From assembly GCA_012274165.1 (NCBI GenBank), contig JAAPAA010000134.1, positions 1 to 6,437 of the forward strand: a stretch of 6,437 nucleotides of DNA. Reading direction: 5' to 3'. The notes below the pieces were generated by a model, which was not told the DNA's origin, did not search any database, and worked only from the letters and a program-made list of their open reading frames with translations. The DNA is from Thiobacillaceae bacterium. GTDB lineage: Bacteria > Pseudomonadota > Gammaproteobacteria > Burkholderiales > Thiobacillaceae. Position 1 is the stretch's first letter; every line of letters starts with the position of its first letter. Below, one piece after another: positions 1 through 5,941 of this stretch. The position numbers and the translations under genes were made by a program.

Positions 1-103
1 GGGTGTTGGAAGTGGAAAGGGGCATGGCTCAAGCTTACCCGACCCGCGCAAGCTCCGGAAACTTCGCTTAGACTTCCGGCTTTCGTCGAATTACGGGCTC
101 GTC
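1..103. other. Leader region upstream of hpt; no identified gene
   Basis: All three plus frames are nearly free of stops here, so composition does not decide whether it codes. The frame beginning at base 3 runs to a TAG at 69-71 and could be the C-terminal tail of an upstream gene. A 15-codon reading frame from the ATG at 24, preceded by a purine-rich GGAAAGGGG, ends at the same stop. A 6-bp inverted repeat (CCGGAA at 55-60, TTCCGG at 74-79, 13-nt loop) is present but has no T-tract. I see no convincing promoter, and no strong ribosome binding site for hpt: only GGG at 95-97, 6 nt before its ATG. Confidence 0.4.
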
Positions 104-649
104 ATGTCTCCGCTTGAAGCGCAACAACTGCTGGAAGGTGCTGAATGCATCGTGCCGGAATCGGACGTGCAGGCTGCGCTGGATCGCTTGGCGGATGAGA
201 TCGCCCAGGTGCTGGGGGCAGAGTTTCCGCTGGTGTTGCCGGTGATGGGCGGCGCGGTGGTGTTTGCAGGCCAGTTGCTGCCGAAATTGAAGTTTCCGAT
301 GGAATTCGATTACCTGCATGTCACCCGGTATCGCGGCAAGACCCATGGCGGCGAGATCGAATGGAAGGTGTTGCCGGGGCAAAGCGTGGCCGGCCGTCAT
401 GTGCTGGTGCTCGACGATATTCTGGACGAGGGTGAAACGCTGGCGGCGATCCGCGACAAGCTGCTGGAAATGGGCGCGGCGCGGGTGTGGTCGGCGGTGT
501 TGACCAACAAGGACAACGGACTGGATAAGCCGATCCAGGCCGATTTTGTGGGGCTGGATGTGCCGAACCGCTACGTGTTCGGCTGTGGCATGGACGTTTA
601 CGGGCTGTGGCGCAATCTGCCCGCCATTTACGCTTTAAAGGACAAATAA
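104..649 (+). CDS. hpt: Hypoxanthine-guanine phosphoribosyltransferase
   Basis: A cytosolic purine-salvage enzyme that transfers the phosphoribosyl group of PRPP to hypoxanthine or guanine, giving IMP or GMP. The 181-residue protein has the normal family length. The PRPP-binding signature lies at about residues 100-114: a hydrophobic strand, then the acidic pair D104-D105, then ILDEGETL, which binds the ribose phosphate. The C-terminal part carries the family pattern for base binding, with K136, DFVGLDVPNRYVFG (147-160) and the closing WRNLPAIYAL (169-178). ATG 104 is the only ATG in this frame before the conserved core, but its ribosome binding site is weak. The next gene starts 2 nt after the stop, which suggests co-transcription. 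That neighbour should produce hypoxanthine, a substrate of this enzyme. The family is certain; the hypoxanthine versus guanine preference cannot be read from the sequence. Confidence 0.93.
   Translation: MSPLEAQQLLEGAECIVPESDVQAALDRLADEIAQVLGAEFPLVLPVMGGAVVFAGQLLPKLKFPMEFDYLHVTRYRGKTHGGEIEWKVLPGQSVAGRHVLVLDDILDEGETLAAIRDKLLEMGAARVWSAVLTNKDNGLDKPIQADFVGLDVPNRYVFGCGMDVYGLWRNLPAIYALKDK
637..642 (+). promoter_or_regulatory. Ribosome binding site fixing the phosphorylase start
   Basis: AAAGGA lies 9 nt before the ATG at 652 and inside the last codons of hpt. It supports 652 over the earlier in-frame ATG at 607, which would add 15 residues read from hpt coding sequence ahead of the conserved MLGIIGGTG beginning. 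Confidence 0.7.
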
Positions 650-651
650 AC

Positions 652-1413
652 ATGCTGGGAATCATCGGCGGCACCGGGCTGACGCAGCTCGCCAATCTTG
701 AAATCACCCATCGCAAGGTGGCACGCACCCCCTACGGCGAGCCATCCGGCGCGCTGACGTTTGGCCACATTTGCGATCAGGAAGTGATTTTTCTGGCGCG
801 CCACGGCTATGGCCACACCATTCCGCCGCACGAGGTGAACTACCGCGCCAACCTGTGGGCGTTGAAGGAACACGGCGTGGATCGCGTGGTGTCGGTGGCC
901 ACGGTGGGCGGGATTCATCCCGAGTTGATCCCCGGCATGCTGGTGATTCCCGACCAGATCATCGACTACACGCATGGCCGTGCCGCCACTTATTGTGTAG
1001 GGAGCGATAAACCCGTCACTCACCTCGATTTCACTTTTCCGTATTGCGATGCGATGCGCGCTGCCCTGCTGCAGGCCGCGACCAGCGCCGGCATCAGCCT
1101 GCGCGACGGCGGCGTATATGGCGCAGTGCAGGGGCCGCGACTGGAAACGGCTGCCGAGATCAATCGCATGGAGCGCGACGGCAACGACATGGTGGGAATG
1201 ACCGGCATGCCGGAAGCCTATCTGGCACGTGAACTGTCGCTGTGTTACGCGGCCGTGGGCGTGGTGGTGAACTATGCGGCCGGGCGCGGCTCGTCGGTGG
1301 AAGGCATCCATATGGAGGAGATCCAGGCGGTGCTGGGCGAGTCGATGCTGCAGGTGCGGCATTTGCTGGAGCAGTTGGTGACCAACGATGCCGCCGGCTT
1401 GTGTGCGTTCTGA
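652..1413 (+). CDS. S-methyl-5'-thioinosine phosphorylase (MTAP/PNP family)
   Basis: A phosphorylase of the trimeric MTAP/PNP family that splits a purine nucleoside with phosphate. The 253-residue protein opens with the phosphate-binding GGTG (6-9). It continues with RHG...H-IPPHEVNYRAN (50-67), GPRLET (161-166), MTGMPEAYLA (183-192, binding ribose and base) and VVVNYAAG (204-211). Human and archaeal MTAP, which use the 6-amino purine methylthioadenosine, have an aspartate motif (TDYD) where this protein has N207. An asparagine there is the hallmark of 6-oxopurine enzymes such as PNP and the Pseudomonas methylthioinosine phosphorylase. I therefore infer methylthioinosine as substrate, giving hypoxanthine and 5-methylthioribose-1-phosphate; inosine/guanosine phosphorylase is the alternative. 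The gene sits between hpt and rsuA with gaps of 2 and 3 nt. Its hypoxanthine product is the substrate of Hpt, which fits the first reading. Confidence 0.85.
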   Translation: MLGIIGGTGLTQLANLEITHRKVARTPYGEPSGALTFGHICDQEVIFLARHGYGHTIPPHEVNYRANLWALKEHGVDRVVSVATVGGIHPELIPGMLVIPDQIIDYTHGRAATYCVGSDKPVTHLDFTFPYCDAMRAALLQAATSAGISLRDGGVYGAVQGPRLETAAEINRMERDGNDMVGMTGMPEAYLARELSLCYAAVGVVVNYAAGRGSSVEGIHMEEIQAVLGESMLQVRHLLEQLVTNDAAGLCAF

Positions 1414-1416
1414 ATC

Positions 1417-2139
1417 ATGTGGCTGGCACGCGCGTTGCAATCACAGGGGTTCGGTTCACGCAAAGGCTGCGTGTTGAGGGTACGTTCGGGTGCGGTCGCG
1501 GTAAACGGCGTGGTGCGTGACGACCCAGAATTCGAAGTGGACCCGGTCGGGCTGGAACTGACAATCGATGGCGTGACCTGGCCGTATCGCGAGAAAGCCT
1601 ATGTATTGATGCACAAACCAGTTGGATACGAGTGCTCGCACAAGCCCAAGCACTATCCCAGCGTGTTTTCGCTGTTGCCGTCGCCGTTGATCGAGCGCGA
1701 CGTGCAATGCGTGGGGCGGCTGGATCAGGACACCACCGGTTTGCTGCTGCTTTCCGACGACGGGCAGTTTATTCACCGCATGACCTCGCCGAAAAAAGGC
1801 GTCGCCAAGGTGTATCGCGCCACCTGTGCCGATCCGGTGGATGCCGCGATGCTGGAGGCGCTGCGAAGTGGGGTGCTGCTCAACGACGAAGCCGCGCCGA
1901 TTGCCGCGCTGGCGTGCGAGGCACTGGATGACCGCAGCCTGCAACTGACCCTGGCCGAGGGAAAATACCATCAGGTCAAACGCATGATCGCCGCTACCGG
2001 CAACCGGGTGGACACGCTGCATCGTGTCGCCATCGGCGACTTTGTCCTGCCGGCGACCCTGGCGCCCGGCAGCTGGTGCTGGCTGGAAGCCGCTGATTTG
2101 CAACAACTGGAGCAGCCATGGCGATCCGTGATGTCCTGA
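1417..2139 (+). CDS. rsuA: 16S rRNA pseudouridine(516) synthase RsuA
   Basis: Isomerises a uridine (U516 in E. coli numbering) to pseudouridine in 16S rRNA during small-subunit assembly. The 240-residue protein has the RsuA layout. A short N-terminal S4 RNA-binding domain covers about residues 1-50, with LARALQSQGFGSRK at 3-16. The catalytic domain follows, beginning with the strand VLMHKPVGYECS. The active-site motif GRLDQDTTGLLLLSDDG spans 100-116, with D103 as the expected catalytic aspartate. The second signature EGKYHQVKRMIAATGNRVDTLHR lies further on and ends in the conserved LHR. The motif GYECSHKP...PSVFSLLP is typical of RsuA and not of the RluB/E/F relatives. The ATG follows the preceding stop by one codon, has no clear ribosome binding site, and is in the same frame as the upstream gene, so translation is probably coupled. 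Its 3' end overlaps def by 22 nt. Confidence 0.9.
   Translation: MWLARALQSQGFGSRKGCVLRVRSGAVAVNGVVRDDPEFEVDPVGLELTIDGVTWPYREKAYVLMHKPVGYECSHKPKHYPSVFSLLPSPLIERDVQCVGRLDQDTTGLLLLSDDGQFIHRMTSPKKGVAKVYRATCADPVDAAMLEALRSGVLLNDEAAPIAALACEALDDRSLQLTLAEGKYHQVKRMIAATGNRVDTLHRVAIGDFVLPATLAPGSWCWLEAADLQQLEQPWRSVMS
2109..2112 (+). promoter_or_regulatory. Ribosome binding site for def inside rsuA
   Basis: GGAG lies 5 nt before the def ATG at 2118, within the last codons of rsuA. It supports an overlapping start, so def would be translated while rsuA is still being read. Confidence 0.65.
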
Positions 2140-2651
2140 AAATGGGCGATCCGCGCCTGCTGACGCCGGCACTGCCGGTGGAAGATTTTGCTTCTTCCGA
2201 GCTGGCACAATTGATTGTCGACATGCGCGACACCATGCGTGCATTGAATGGCGCCGGTTTGGCGGCGCCGCAAATCGGCGTGGGGCTGCAGGTGGTGATC
2301 TTTGAAGTCAGCACGAATCCACGCTACCCGGATGCGGAAAGCGTGCCGTTCACGGTGCTGATCAACCCGCTGCTTTCCCCCTTGTCCGATGAGCTGGAAG
2401 AAGGCTGGGAAGGCTGTTTGTCGGTTCCCGGCATGCGCGGCCTGGTGCCGCGCCACACCGCCTTGCGCTATCAGGGGTTTGACGCAGCGGGTCAGCCTAT
2501 CGACCGCAGCGTGAACGATTTTCACGCCCGCGTGGTGCAGCATGAAGTTGATCATCTGCACGGCATTCTGTATCCCATGCGGATACGCGATCTGCGCCAA
2601 TTCGGCTTCACCGACACCCTGTTTCCGGGGCAAGACTTGCAGGATGATTGA
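2118..2651 (+). CDS. def: Peptide deformylase
   Basis: A metalloenzyme that removes the formyl group from the initiator methionine of nascent proteins at the ribosome exit. All three family motifs are intact in the 177-residue protein: GAGLAAPQIG (45-54, with Q52 in the active site), EGCLSV (98-103, with metal ligand C100) and QHEVDH (141-146, with ligands H142 and H146 and catalytic E143). The length fits a bacterial type I enzyme. It is the last gene of the hpt-phosphorylase-rsuA-def cluster, overlaps rsuA by 22 nt and is not next to fmt, its most common partner. It may therefore be a second deformylase paralogue, which only the rest of the genome could show. No clear intrinsic terminator follows; the next features are the flagellar-type promoter elements. 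Confidence 0.95.
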   Translation: MAIRDVLKMGDPRLLTPALPVEDFASSELAQLIVDMRDTMRALNGAGLAAPQIGVGLQVVIFEVSTNPRYPDAESVPFTVLINPLLSPLSDELEEGWEGCLSVPGMRGLVPRHTALRYQGFDAAGQPIDRSVNDFHARVVQHEVDHLHGILYPMRIRDLRQFGFTDTLFPGQDLQDD

Positions 2652-2668
2652 GCTGGATGGAGGCTTGC

Positions 2669-2684
2669 TGGCACGCATTTAGCA
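2669..2684 (+). promoter_or_regulatory. Candidate sigma-54 (RpoN) -24/-12 promoter
   Basis: TGGCACGCATTTAGCA matches the RpoN consensus TGGCACRNNNNTTGCW at every specified position but one (A for T in the -12 box). The invariant GG (2670-2671) and GC (2682-2683) are separated by the required 10 nt. Transcription would start near 2694, about 70 nt before the downstream start codon. The same bases form an imperfect 7-bp inverted repeat (GGCACGC / GCATGCC around ATTTA), so a hairpin or protein-binding site is an alternative reading. RpoN also needs an enhancer-binding activator, and no site for one was identified. Confidence 0.45.
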
Positions 2685-2688
2685 TGCC

Positions 2689-2715
2689 TAAAGTTGCATA
2701 GGTCGTTGCCGCTAA
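2689..2715 (+). promoter_or_regulatory. Sigma-28 (FliA) flagellar class III promoter
   Basis: TAAAGTTG at 2689-2696, an 11-nt spacer, and GCCGCTAA at 2708-2715. The enterobacterial FliA consensus is TAAAGTTT-N11-GCCGATAA, so each box has a single mismatch and the spacing is exact. Transcription would begin about 7 nt downstream, near 2722, leaving a leader of some 45 nt before the ATG at 2768. The site lies in the only sizeable plus-strand gap of the window and faces a gene that independently resembles a flagellar regulator. Confidence 0.75.
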
Positions 2716-2757
2716 CTTGAAGCGTAACCATGGGCAAGGTGCCCAGGCGCAAGCAGC

Positions 2758-2762
2758 AAGGA
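2758..2762 (+). promoter_or_regulatory. Ribosome binding site deciding the FlaF-like start
   Basis: AAGGA lies 5 nt before the ATG at 2768. It favours this start over an in-frame TTG at 2717, which lies at or upstream of the likely sigma-28 transcript start and so could not be translated from that transcript. Confidence 0.7.
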
Positions 2763-2767
2763 CAATA

Positions 2768-3151
2768 ATGAGCGCAGACCAACAGATCAACCAAGCGCAG
2801 CATCGTGTTCACCCTGTCGAGGGCGTGATGAGCGAGGCGGCACAGCTGGATAGCATTGCTGCCCGGCTGATGATGGTGCAGAGACACTGGAACGATCCCA
2901 ACCGAGTCACGCAACTGGCCGACGCATTGGCGGCCAGCCGCGTCGTCTGGCATGGCATCCAGACCGCACTGGCTGAAAGCACGCTGGCGTTGCCGCCTGA
3001 TGTGCAGCACAACCTGTTGATTTTGTCGGTGTATGCCGACGGCAAAATCAGCGCCTGTGAAACCATGCCCAGTACCGAAGGGGTGGGCAGTCTGGCCGCG
3101 CTGACGCGTACCCTGGCCGGGAGCCTGAAAGAATGGCGGGTAGCGGCATGA
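2768..3151 (+). CDS. FlaF-like flagellar regulator (putative)
   Basis: A 127-residue, apparently cytosolic, mostly helical protein with no signal peptide or membrane segment. It resembles FlaF, the small protein that in Caulobacter and relatives is needed for flagellin synthesis and works opposite FlbT. The similarity is clearest at about residues 48-92: a helix LADALAASRVVW matching the FlaF pattern of AL, two to four residues, then R-x-x-W; the spacer LPPDVQ in place of the family's LP-x-x-(L/V)-R; and the helix NLLILSVYAD. No FlbT gene is in the window. A FliA-type promoter lies directly upstream, an independent hint of flagellar timing. The stop overlaps the next start (ATGA), so both proteins are probably made together. 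An internal ATG at 2828 (residue 21) is a less likely start. The family assignment comes from remembered sequence patterns; a flagellar chaperone such as FlgN or FliT is the main alternative. Confidence 0.55.
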   Translation: MSADQQINQAQHRVHPVEGVMSEAAQLDSIAARLMMVQRHWNDPNRVTQLADALAASRVVWHGIQTALAESTLALPPDVQHNLLILSVYADGKISACETMPSTEGVGSLAALTRTLAGSLKEWRVAA

Positions 3152-3372
3152 AGGCGTTGCAATCGACTGTGTCGAATCGGGAAATCAGCCTGGCCGATGT
3201 GACGGGGGTAAGTGGCTCGGTCCGTCCCGGGCGTGGAGGCAGCCGCGTCAAGACCGGACTGGACCAGAAAATCAAGAAGCCGGCTGACGGTACGCGCAAG
3301 AAGGCGCCCCCCGCACGCAAGGCGCCTGCACGTGGGCGCTATGTGGACGAGTACGCGGCCCCGGCTCCTTGA
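3148..3372 (+). CDS. Small basic, proline/alanine-rich protein, function unknown
   Basis: I do not recognise this protein. From ATG 3148, which overlaps the preceding stop as ATGA, it is 74 residues long; an in-frame ATG at 3133 would add five residues, so the start is uncertain. Residues 1-25 (MKALQSTVSNREISLADVTG and on) look ordinary. From about residue 26 the chain is rich in Gly, Arg, Lys, Pro and Ala, is strongly positive and is probably disordered. It contains a small internal duplication (KAPPAR followed by KAPARG, 52-63) and ends in the acidic-aromatic YVDEY before a Pro/Ala tail. There is no signal peptide or transmembrane stretch. The tight coupling suggests that it is expressed with the FlaF-like protein from the same flagellar-type promoter. 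Binding of RNA or of an acidic protein partner is conceivable from the charge, but this is a guess. It converges on glnD with 16 nt between the stops. Confidence 0.6.
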   Translation: MKALQSTVSNREISLADVTGVSGSVRPGRGGSRVKTGLDQKIKKPADGTRKKAPPARKAPARGRYVDEYAAPAP

Positions 3373-3388
3373 ATCACGGGTGCCTTGA

Positions 3389-5941
3389 TTACTGCAGCAC
3401 GCCGAGCACTTCGTTTTCCAGCGCCTGCCGGTTGGCAGGCGTCAGCAAAGCCTCCCCCCGAATCAGAAACGTATCCTCGACGCGCTCGCCCAGCGTGTCG
3501 ATTTTGGCGGCATACACGCTGACGTCCCGCCGCATCAATATCTCTGCCACCGCAAACAACAAGCCGCCCCGGTCAGCGCAGGTGATCGACAGCATGTAGC
3601 CACGTCCCTGCGCGTCCGCCTCCAGCCGTACTGTGGCCGGGTAGGGGTGGTGACGCTGGTGGCGCGACAAGCGGCCGCGCGGCGCGGCTTGCATCGGCCG
3701 GGCGGGATCGAGATCGCGCGCGAGTTCGTGCTCCACGTAGCTCAGAAAATCGTGGTAATGAATGCCGCGATTGGCCAGGTCCATCACCTGAAAACTGTCC
3801 AGCGCGTAGCCATGCTGGGTGGTGTGGATCTTGGCTTCGAGGATGGTGTACTGGATGCGCGCAAAGAAGCCGCAAATGCGGGCGAACAGGTCGGGGTGGT
3901 CGGGAGTGTAGACCAGCACCTGGATGCCTTCGCCGACCGGCGACAGGCGCGCCTGCACCACTGCTTGGGGGCTGGTGGTGCGACGCCAGAGCATGCGCGC
4001 CTGCCAGGCGATGTCGCGGACGTCATAGCGAACAAAATAGCGCGCGTCGAGATGCTGCCACAGGGCGTCGGCGGCGGTATTGGGCAGGCCGTAGAGAGCG
4101 AGTTTGATGCGTGCCTCGGCCTGTTTGGCCGCGATGTTATCCATGGCCAGGTTGCTTCCCGCCAGCCTGGCCTGGGTGGCGTGGTACAGGTCTTCCAGCA
4201 GCTTGCCTTTCCAGGCGTTCCACACCGTGGGACTGGTGCCGCGGATGTCGGCCACGGTCAGCAAATACAAGGCGGTCAGCCGCCGGCTATCGCCCACGCG
4301 TGCGGCAAAAGCGGCAATCACCTCGGGGTCGCTGGTGTCTTCCTTTTGCGAGGTGCGCGACATCACCAGATGCATGCCCACCAGCCAGGCAACCAGTTCG
4401 CTGTCGGGCTTGTCGAGGCCGTGCTGACGGCAGAAGCGCCGGGCATCGGCCATGCCGAGTTCGGAGTGGTCGCCGCCACGGCCTTTGGCAATGTCGTGAA
4501 ACAGCGCGGCCAGGTAGAGCAGCTCGGGTTTGTCGAACGACAGGATCAAGTGGCTGGCGAGCGGGAACTCGTGCGCCAGCGCCGGCACGGTAAAGCGCCG
4601 TACATTGCGCAGCACCATCAGGATATGTTCGTCCACGGTGTAAATGTGGAACAGGTCGTGCTGCATTTGTCCGACGATGCGGCCAAACGCCGGGATATAA
4701 CGCGCCAGCAATCCATAGCGGTGCATGGCACGCAACGCCCGGGTGATGCCGGCGGGCTGGCGCAGCAGCGTCATGAACAGTGCGCAATGTGCCGGATTGT
4801 GGCGGAATGCCGCGTCGATGTGGATGCTGCCGCGCCACAGCGCACGCAAAGTGGTCGGCTCGAATCCGGCGAGCTCCGGATGCTGGGCGTAGACAATGAA
4901 GATGCGCAGCAGGGCATCGGGCTGGCGCTCGAACAGATCGGGATCGCAGGCCTCGAGCAGATTGGCGCGCAGCTGAAAATCGGCGTCGATCGGCTGTGGC
5001 GGCGCGTTGACCGGAAACAGCCGCACCCGCAGCGACTGGATCAGGATGTCGTTGGCACGCTGTATCAGTTTGGCCGCGCGGTAATAGTCCTGCATCAGGC
5101 GTTCGCCCGCGCGCTTGTGTGCAGTGGCAGCGAAGCCCAGACGTTCGGCGAGTTCGGTCTGGTAATCAAAGGCCAGGCGGTCGTCGCGTCGCTTGGCCAG
5201 CAGATGCAGATGGATGCGCAGCGCCGCCAGGGTGCGCTCGGCGTGGGCGATGCGGCGCGCTTCGCTCTGCGTCAGCAGTCCCGCGCAGGCGAGACCGTTC
5301 CAGCCGCCGGTAATGCCGCAAGCCTGCGCCAGCCAGTGAATCGTGTGCAGATCGCGCAGGCCTCCCGGGCTGTCTTTCAGGTTGGGTTCGAGCTTGTAGG
5401 CGCTGTCGTCGAAGCGGGTATGGCGCGCGCGTTGTTCGGCAAGCTTGCCGTCGAAGAAATGCTGGGCGTCGAAGTGCGTCTGAAACGCGCTCTCAAATTC
5501 CATGAACAGCGGACGGTTGCCCCAGAGAAAGCGCGCTTCCAGCAGATTGGTTTCCACCGTGATGTCGGCTTCTGCCTCGGCGATACAGACATTAATCGTG
5601 CGTACGCTGTGGCCGATTTCCAGTCCGACATCCCAGCACGCCCGCACCCAGTTTTCCAGCGTGGTTTGCTGTTCGGCGCTGGGTTCGTGCGGCAATAGCA
5701 GCAACAGATCGACGTCGGAACCGGGAAACAGCTCGCCGCGCCCGAAGCCGCCGACGGCGACGAGACAAAAACTGTCGGGCAGCCCAAGCCTGCCGCAAAT
5801 CTCCGTCAACACGCCATCCACCAGATCGGCGTGGCGCGTCAGATAAAGCGAAACGGCAGGTTTCTTAAGATAAGCCGCGGCCAGCGCTGCGCGACGGGAT
5901 TTCAGTCGCTCGCGCAGATCGGCAAACGGCGGAACGCTCAC
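3389..5941 (-). CDS. glnD: Bifunctional PII uridylyltransferase/uridylyl-removing enzyme GlnD
   Basis: The nitrogen sensor that uridylylates PII proteins (GlnB/GlnK) when glutamine is low and removes UMP when it is high, which in turn sets glutamine synthetase activity and NtrB/NtrC signalling. The 850-residue protein is full length and has all domains in order. The nucleotidyltransferase site GGFGRGELFPGSDVD is at 64-78, with D76 and D78 binding metal. A helical linker follows. The HD hydrolase domain covers about 435-560, with VDEH near 436-439, FHDIAKG at 481-487 and H492. Two glutamine-sensing ACT domains lie at about 672-740 and 780-848. I chose the GTG start at 5941 because it overlaps the map stop as GTGA and has AAGG 4 nt upstream. 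A start at the ATG at 6037 would add 32 residues, read from map coding sequence in another frame and with no family character. Coupled translation from map is likely. Confidence 0.96.
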   Translation of the reverse strand: MSVPPFADLRERLKSRRAALAAAYLKKPAVSLYLTRHADLVDGVLTEICGRLGLPDSFCLVAVGGFGRGELFPGSDVDLLLLLPHEPSAEQQTTLENWVRACWDVGLEIGHSVRTINVCIAEAEADITVETNLLEARFLWGNRPLFMEFESAFQTHFDAQHFFDGKLAEQRARHTRFDDSAYKLEPNLKDSPGGLRDLHTIHWLAQACGITGGWNGLACAGLLTQSEARRIAHAERTLAALRIHLHLLAKRRDDRLAFDYQTELAERLGFAATAHKRAGERLMQDYYRAAKLIQRANDILIQSLRVRLFPVNAPPQPIDADFQLRANLLEACDPDLFERQPDALLRIFIVYAQHPELAGFEPTTLRALWRGSIHIDAAFRHNPAHCALFMTLLRQPAGITRALRAMHRYGLLARYIPAFGRIVGQMQHDLFHIYTVDEHILMVLRNVRRFTVPALAHEFPLASHLILSFDKPELLYLAALFHDIAKGRGGDHSELGMADARRFCRQHGLDKPDSELVAWLVGMHLVMSRTSQKEDTSDPEVIAAFAARVGDSRRLTALYLLTVADIRGTSPTVWNAWKGKLLEDLYHATQARLAGSNLAMDNIAAKQAEARIKLALYGLPNTAADALWQHLDARYFVRYDVRDIAWQARMLWRRTTSPQAVVQARLSPVGEGIQVLVYTPDHPDLFARICGFFARIQYTILEAKIHTTQHGYALDSFQVMDLANRGIHYHDFLSYVEHELARDLDPARPMQAAPRGRLSRHQRHHPYPATVRLEADAQGRGYMLSITCADRGGLLFAVAEILMRRDVSVYAAKIDTLGERVEDTFLIRGEALLTPANRQALENEVLGVLQ

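Noticed and set aside
24..71. A 15-codon frame with a purine-rich Shine-Dalgarno-like stretch, a possible leader peptide before hpt
   Set aside because: The same frame is open to the window edge, so it may simply be the end of an upstream gene; there is no attenuator-like codon run or paired hairpins.
628..1440. A 270-codon minus-strand frame opposite the phosphorylase gene
   Set aside because: His/Gln/Ala-rich shadow of a gene with clear family motifs; no ribosome binding site context or recognisable domain.
1456..2244. A 262-codon minus-strand frame opposite rsuA and the start of def
   Set aside because: Same reasoning: the plus-strand RsuA and deformylase motifs are intact and the reverse translation shows no family features.
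2670..2688. An imperfect inverted repeat after def as an intrinsic terminator
   Set aside because: The 7-bp stem has a central mismatch and is followed by TAAAGTTGC, not a T-run. The sigma-54-like reading explains the same bases at least as well.
3302..3327. A perfect 7-bp GC-rich inverted repeat (AGGCGCC / GGCGCCT, 12-nt loop) as a terminator
   Set aside because: It lies inside the basic-protein reading frame and has no T-tract after it; it comes from the duplicated Lys-Ala-Pro codons.
3647..5698. A 683-codon open frame on the plus strand, antisense to glnD
   Set aside because: It lies wholly opposite glnD, whose nucleotidyltransferase, HD and ACT motifs prove the minus strand codes. Its translation is low-complexity (Gly/Gln/Val/Ala-rich) with no recognisable motif, as expected for the mirror of a GC-rich gene.
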